A DNA stretch of 9,178 nucleotides. Source: Candidatus Krumholzibacteriia bacterium. Its GTDB lineage: Bacteria; Krumholzibacteriota; Krumholzibacteriia; LZORAL124-64-63. Where the stretch lies: assembly GCA_016744275.1 (NCBI GenBank), contig JADGEP010000007.1, positions 14,587 through 23,764 of the forward strand, written 5' to 3'. This document shows positions 6,052-9,178 of the stretch, one piece after another (the stretch's first letter is position 1; each line of letters starts with the position of its first letter). The notes beneath the pieces were generated by a model. That model did not search any database and was not told the origin of the DNA. It saw only the letters and a list, made by a program, of their open reading frames with translations. The position numbers were made by a program, and so were the translations under genes.

Positions 6052-7785
6052 ATGCATATACCAGCCGAAAACTCGATGTTTGTCCTGGCCGTGCTCCTGG
6101 CATTTGGCGCTGTTTGCGGCCAACTGGCCAAGAAGCTGCACTTGCCGTCCGTCACGGGGCAAATTCTGGCCGGAGTGCTCCTGGGCCCCTCCGTATTGCA
6201 CGTGTTTGGCCACGATGCCGTAGATGGCCTGCGACCCGTGCTGCATTTTGCGCTCAGTCTCATTGCCGTTGACGTGGGCACGCACCTGCATTTCCGACGT
6301 TTGCGCAATGCGTTCAAGCGTCTGGGCGTTCTCTTGATGCTCGAAGCGACGCTGACACCGATGCTGGTCTATCTGGCATTGGTCTTCGGCGCCCGCCAGG
6401 ACTGGACCTTTGGCATCCTCTTTGGAGCCTTGGCGATATCGACGGCTCCAGCCACCGTCTTGGCGATTGTCAAAGAGTCCCGTTCGAAGGGCGTTTACGT
6501 TCGGACCCTCGTGGCTGCGGTGGCCCTGAACAATATCGCCTGCATCACCCTGTTTGAGATGGCCCAAACTGCGGTGAGCGCATCACTGGACCCGGGCGCG
6601 GGCTTTTCCACCGGCAGTGTTTTCTTGGCACCGGTGATTCAGTTGCTGGGCGCTGCGGTCATTGGTGGCTGTCTGGGGATTGGCCTGATCCTGGGCAGCA
6701 AGCATGTCATTCATGTTGAACAGCTGACGACCGTCTCGATCATCGCCATTTTCCTGACCACCGGCGTGGCCGACTATTTTGGTGTCAGTAACCTGCTGGC
6801 GTGCCTCTTTCTGGGTGTGACGATGGTGAATCTGGCCCCGGAAAAGGAAGAGATCGGACACCGGGTGTTCGTGAACTTCGAACCGGCCATTCTGGCAATC
6901 TTTTTCACCCTGGCCGGCCTCGAGTTGGACTTCAGTTTTCTGTCATCGGGCTGGATTCTGGTGGCATTGTTTGTGGTGGCGCGATTTGCCGGCAAAGTGC
7001 TTTCGGGTGTGTTGGCCATGCGGTTGGCCAAAGGCACGGACAACGTGCGGCGCTATCTGGGGTTTGGTCTCATACCCCAGGCCGGTGTGGCGGTCGGGCT
7101 TCTGCTCGACATCCAGGACAACCCGGCTTTTGGTGAAACGGCGAGCATGATCTTGGCGATCGGGGTCACCGCAGTGGCGGTCAACGAAGTGGTGGGGCCC
7201 ATTCTGGTTAAGGTGGGGCTTTCGCGTTCAGGTAACCTGGGCAAGGATCGGGCGCGTCTGATCGATTTTATCCATGAAGAGAATATCGTCACCGATTTTC
7301 ACGCCGAGACGAAAGATGAAGCCATCGGGCAGCTGGTCGACTTGATGATAAGCAGTCACGGTATGCAGATCGACCGGGATGCCTTGGTGGCCGACGTATT
7401 GGCCCGCGAAAGCCTGATGTCCACATGCATCGGCAGGGGCATGGCCGTGCCCTACGGCCGGGTTGATGCGGAAGAGAAAATCGTAGGTGTCATGGGTATC
7501 AGCCGGAGGGGTTTGCCTTTTGGCACGCCCGATGGGCTGCCTTTGCGTTGCATGGTCTTGTTGGCTTCGCCACCCGATGAGCGGGAACGTCATCACGAGG
7601 TGCAGGCGGTCCTGGCTCGGTCCATCGGCTCGGACTGGAGCCTGCAGTTGCAATTGTACAACGCCAAGACCCCGGCCCATGTCTATGAGATCCTGCACAA
7701 TGAAGAATTCGAAAACTACAATTATTTCCTCGATGAATTGCAAGAGCCGACCAACCTTGACAGTCGGTCGGCTCTCGATCTCTAG
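6052..7785 (+). CDS. CPA2/Kef-type cation:proton antiporter-like protein with C-terminal PTS EIIA-type domain
   Basis: This is a 577-residue inner-membrane protein. Residues 1 to about 390 form roughly 12 hydrophobic segments of the monovalent cation:proton antiporter-2 type, with signatures QLAKKLHLPSVTGQILAGVL (24-43), GALAISTAPATVLAIVKE (125-142), FEPAILAIFFTLAGLEL (266-282) and GFGLIPQAGVAVGLLLDI (337-354). Residues about 402-550 resemble the EIIA domain of the mannitol/PtsN type (CIGRGMAVPYGRV; MVLLASPPDERERHHEVQAV). By family it should exchange Na+ or K+ for H+, with the cytoplasmic domain sensing PTS or metabolic state. Two key sites differ. The acidic pair expected in the ion-binding helix reads N160-N161 (VALNNIACI), and the expected phosphohistidine is Y468. 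Transport mode and phosphorylation are therefore uncertain. The ATG at 6052 is the first possible start, since an in-frame stop lies at 6007; an alternative ATG at 6076 also lacks a Shine-Dalgarno. It is divergent from the kinase and convergent with the chemoreceptor, with nine bases between the two stops. Confidence 0.88.
   Translation: MHIPAENSMFVLAVLLAFGAVCGQLAKKLHLPSVTGQILAGVLLGPSVLHVFGHDAVDGLRPVLHFALSLIAVDVGTHLHFRRLRNAFKRLGVLLMLEATLTPMLVYLALVFGARQDWTFGILFGALAISTAPATVLAIVKESRSKGVYVRTLVAAVALNNIACITLFEMAQTAVSASLDPGAGFSTGSVFLAPVIQLLGAAVIGGCLGIGLILGSKHVIHVEQLTTVSIIAIFLTTGVADYFGVSNLLACLFLGVTMVNLAPEKEEIGHRVFVNFEPAILAIFFTLAGLELDFSFLSSGWILVALFVVARFAGKVLSGVLAMRLAKGTDNVRRYLGFGLIPQAGVAVGLLLDIQDNPAFGETASMILAIGVTAVAVNEVVGPILVKVGLSRSGNLGKDRARLIDFIHEENIVTDFHAETKDEAIGQLVDLMISSHGMQIDRDALVADVLARESLMSTCIGRGMAVPYGRVDAEEKIVGVMGISRRGLPFGTPDGLPLRCMVLLASPPDERERHHEVQAVLARSIGSDWSLQLQLYNAKTPAHVYEILHNEEFENYNYFLDELQEPTNLDSRSALDL
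7743..7775. terminator. Perfect 10-bp inverted repeat at the convergent gene ends (possible two-way terminator)
   Basis: AGAGCCGACC (7743-7752) and GGTCGGCTCT (7766-7775) are exact reverse complements with a 13-base loop. The stem lies inside the last codons of the antiporter gene, 10 bases before its stop and 20 bases beyond the chemoreceptor stop. No proper T-run follows on either strand; there is only TTTT at 7790-7793, so it is not a classical intrinsic terminator. A smaller stem, TAGCA/TGCTA (7783-7797), overlaps both stop codons. A role in 3'-end formation for the convergent transcripts is plausible but inferred. Confidence 0.45.
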
Positions 7786-7794
7786 CAGGTTTTG

Positions 7795-9178
7795 CTACCA
7801 ACCAGCCCCCACCGATTCAGTGAGGTTGAGTGGTTCTTCGTGGGCGTGTTTTTCGGCGCTGGCCTGGGCCGGAGCCGTGAGGTGATTGCCCTCGATCTCC
7901 CCTGAGTCCTTGAGCGTGAAACGCCCAAGAATTTCCTGCAATCCCTGGGCCTGCCTGGACAGATCCTGTGCCGCCGAAGCCATCTCCTCACTGCCTGCAG
8001 CATTGTTCTGGGTGATGGCGTCGATCTGCTTCATGCCATCGCTTATTTCCGAAATGCCTGAGGCCTGATGGTTGGAGGCCGTAGCGATCTCGCCCATCAA
8101 CTTTGACGATTCCAACACACCATCGCGAATCTGGGTGAAGGCTCGGCTGGTATCGGCGGTGAGAGCCGAACCATTTTCGACCTTTTTGATGGCCGTTTCA
8201 ATCAGTGTGGCGGTTTCGCTGGCGGCCTTGGCGCTGCGCCCCGCGAGGTTGCGGACTTCCTCGGCCACGACCGCAAACCCCTTGCCATGTTTGCCAGCCC
8301 GGGCGGCTTCGACAGCGGCATTCAAGGCCAGCAGGTTGGTTTGGAAAGCGATGTCATCGATGACCTTGATGATCTTGGCAATTTCCTGGCTGGCCACCGT
8401 AAGGCCCTCCATCGCTTCGGTCAGGACTTCAATTTTCTCGACGCCCTCACTGGCGGATTGCTGTGTTTTGTGGGCCAGCTTTTCGGCGTGGGCCGCGTTT
8501 TCAGCGTTGCTTTGGGTGCCGTCGCTCAGTTCGGTGACCGAGGCGGTGATCTCTTCAAGGGAGGCGGCCTGACTACTGGCGCCATTGGAGAGGTTGTGAC
8601 TGGAGTTGCTGATCAGAATCGAGCCGTCATTGACCCGGCTTGAAGAGACCAGGACTTCAGTCATCATGGTGTTCAGGTTGGCGACCATATGTGCCATGGA
8701 TTTGCCAAACCGGTCGCGGTCCGACGAAATTTCGGCCTGGGCCGAAAGATCACCATTGGCGATGGTCTCGGCGAGATCGGCTTTTCTTTTGAGGCCATCG
8801 GCCATGGCATCCAGAGATTTAGCCAGGGAGCCGATTTCGTCTTTGCTGGTCAGATTCAATCGCATGGAGAGGTCTCCGTCATGCACCGCATTGGCCAATT
8901 CCACGGCATGCTTCAATGGCCTGGAAATGCCATTGGTGACGATGTACGCGATGGCCGCTGCTGCCGTCAGGAGCATGGTCAGGAATACTACGAGCGTCAA
9001 TTTAAGTTGGCGCCGTGAGTCCGCCTTCATCGTGTCCAACTCATGAAGAAATGAATCGGAATATGATTCCAAGAGCTCTTCCAGCCGGCTGGAAAGCTCT
9101 TTCTGGGTGCCGGCCAGGACGGCCGCTTTTTTTTGAATCTTGGGGTCGATATCAAATCCGCTCAGAGCGGTATAGACT
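7795..9178 (-). CDS. Methyl-accepting chemotaxis protein, C-terminal part (5' end outside window)
   Basis: This membrane chemoreceptor signals through CheW/CheA. The reading frame is open to the right window edge, so the gene continues beyond it. 460 residues are visible; the apparent TTG start at 9072 is only an internal codon. In visible numbering, a periplasmic tail (1-57) is followed by one membrane helix (about 58-80, LTLVVFLTMLL...). Next come a HAMP domain (about 82-135) and a second HAMP-like unit (about 136-175, ADLAETIANGDLSAQAEISS). The cytoplasmic hairpin then has the highly conserved tip IDDIAFQTNLLALNAAVEAA (around 273-292). Probable methylation segments surround SSQAASLEEITAS and GSEEMASAAQDL. 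The C terminus (LNLTESVGAGW) has no NWETF-like CheR/CheB tether. The ligand-binding domain lies mostly outside the window, so the ligand is unknown. A run of eight T on the plus strand (9127-9134) encodes Lys-Lys without breaking the frame. Confidence 0.95.
   Translation of the reverse strand, partial: VYTALSGFDIDPKIQKKAAVLAGTQKELSSRLEELLESYSDSFLHELDTMKADSRRQLKLTLVVFLTMLLTAAAAIAYIVTNGISRPLKHAVELANAVHDGDLSMRLNLTSKDEIGSLAKSLDAMADGLKRKADLAETIANGDLSAQAEISSDRDRFGKSMAHMVANLNTMMTEVLVSSSRVNDGSILISNSSHNLSNGASSQAASLEEITASVTELSDGTQSNAENAAHAEKLAHKTQQSASEGVEKIEVLTEAMEGLTVASQEIAKIIKVIDDIAFQTNLLALNAAVEAARAGKHGKGFAVVAEEVRNLAGRSAKAASETATLIETAIKKVENGSALTADTSRAFTQIRDGVLESSKLMGEIATASNHQASGISEISDGMKQIDAITQNNAAGSEEMASAAQDLSRQAQGLQEILGRFTLKDSGEIEGNHLTAPAQASAEKHAHEEPLNLTESVGAGW

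Noticed and set aside
9127..9134. Run of eight T (eight A on the coding strand) in the chemoreceptor, as a slippage or frameshift site
   Set aside because: The frame is intact and receptor-like on both sides, and no second frame product is apparent. It may be an indel hotspot only.
1..9178. Defence system, CRISPR array, mobile element, tRNA or riboswitch
   Set aside because: No repeats with spacers, transposase or integrase motifs, attachment sites, cloverleaf sequences or long structured leaders were seen on either strand. All bases belong to recognisable genes or short gaps.

Overview
The window looks like part of a chromosome from a Gram-negative-type, motile, aerobic heterotrophic bacterium with a G+C content of about 55-60% by eye. 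A lineage cannot be named from it. The support for this reading is the aromatic amino-acid catabolism genes, the membrane-bound hybrid histidine kinase, a chemoreceptor, compact gene spacing, clear Shine-Dalgarno sites and one TTG start. I see no tRNA, rRNA, CRISPR array, insertion sequence or phage gene, and no gene-free stretch longer than about 130 bases.

Layout. (1) Positions 1-2753, plus strand: the 3' two thirds of a fumarylacetoacetase gene, cut by the window edge, then a complete acetoacetyl-CoA synthetase gene that starts inside the stop of the first (ATGA overlap). Together they finish tyrosine/homogentisate breakdown: fumarylacetoacetate is split to fumarate and acetoacetate, and the acetoacetate is activated with ATP and CoA. 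(2) Positions 5972-2776, minus strand: a promoter, a hybrid sensor kinase of 896 residues (2 membrane segments, PAS, PAS, GAF, HisKA, HATPase, receiver), then a single-domain response regulator of 124 residues. This is probably a signalling pair, convergent with the catabolic operon. (3) Positions 6018-7785, plus strand, divergent from the kinase: a CPA2/Kef-type cation:proton antiporter-like membrane protein fused to a C-terminal PTS EIIA-type (PtsN-like) domain. (4) Positions 9178-7795, minus strand: the 3' part of a methyl-accepting chemotaxis protein with tandem HAMP units, cut by the right edge and convergent with the antiporter.

The most unusual gene is the antiporter-EIIA fusion. The acidic pair expected in the ion-binding helix reads Asn160-Asn161, and the phosphorylated histidine expected in the EIIA domain is Tyr468. 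Its start codon has no Shine-Dalgarno site and sits about where a good promoter would start the transcript, so it may be leaderless. Separately, the first ~118 bases of the window are much richer in A+T and use different codons from the rest of the same reading frame. This suggests either an assembly join at a conserved motif or a recombined segment.
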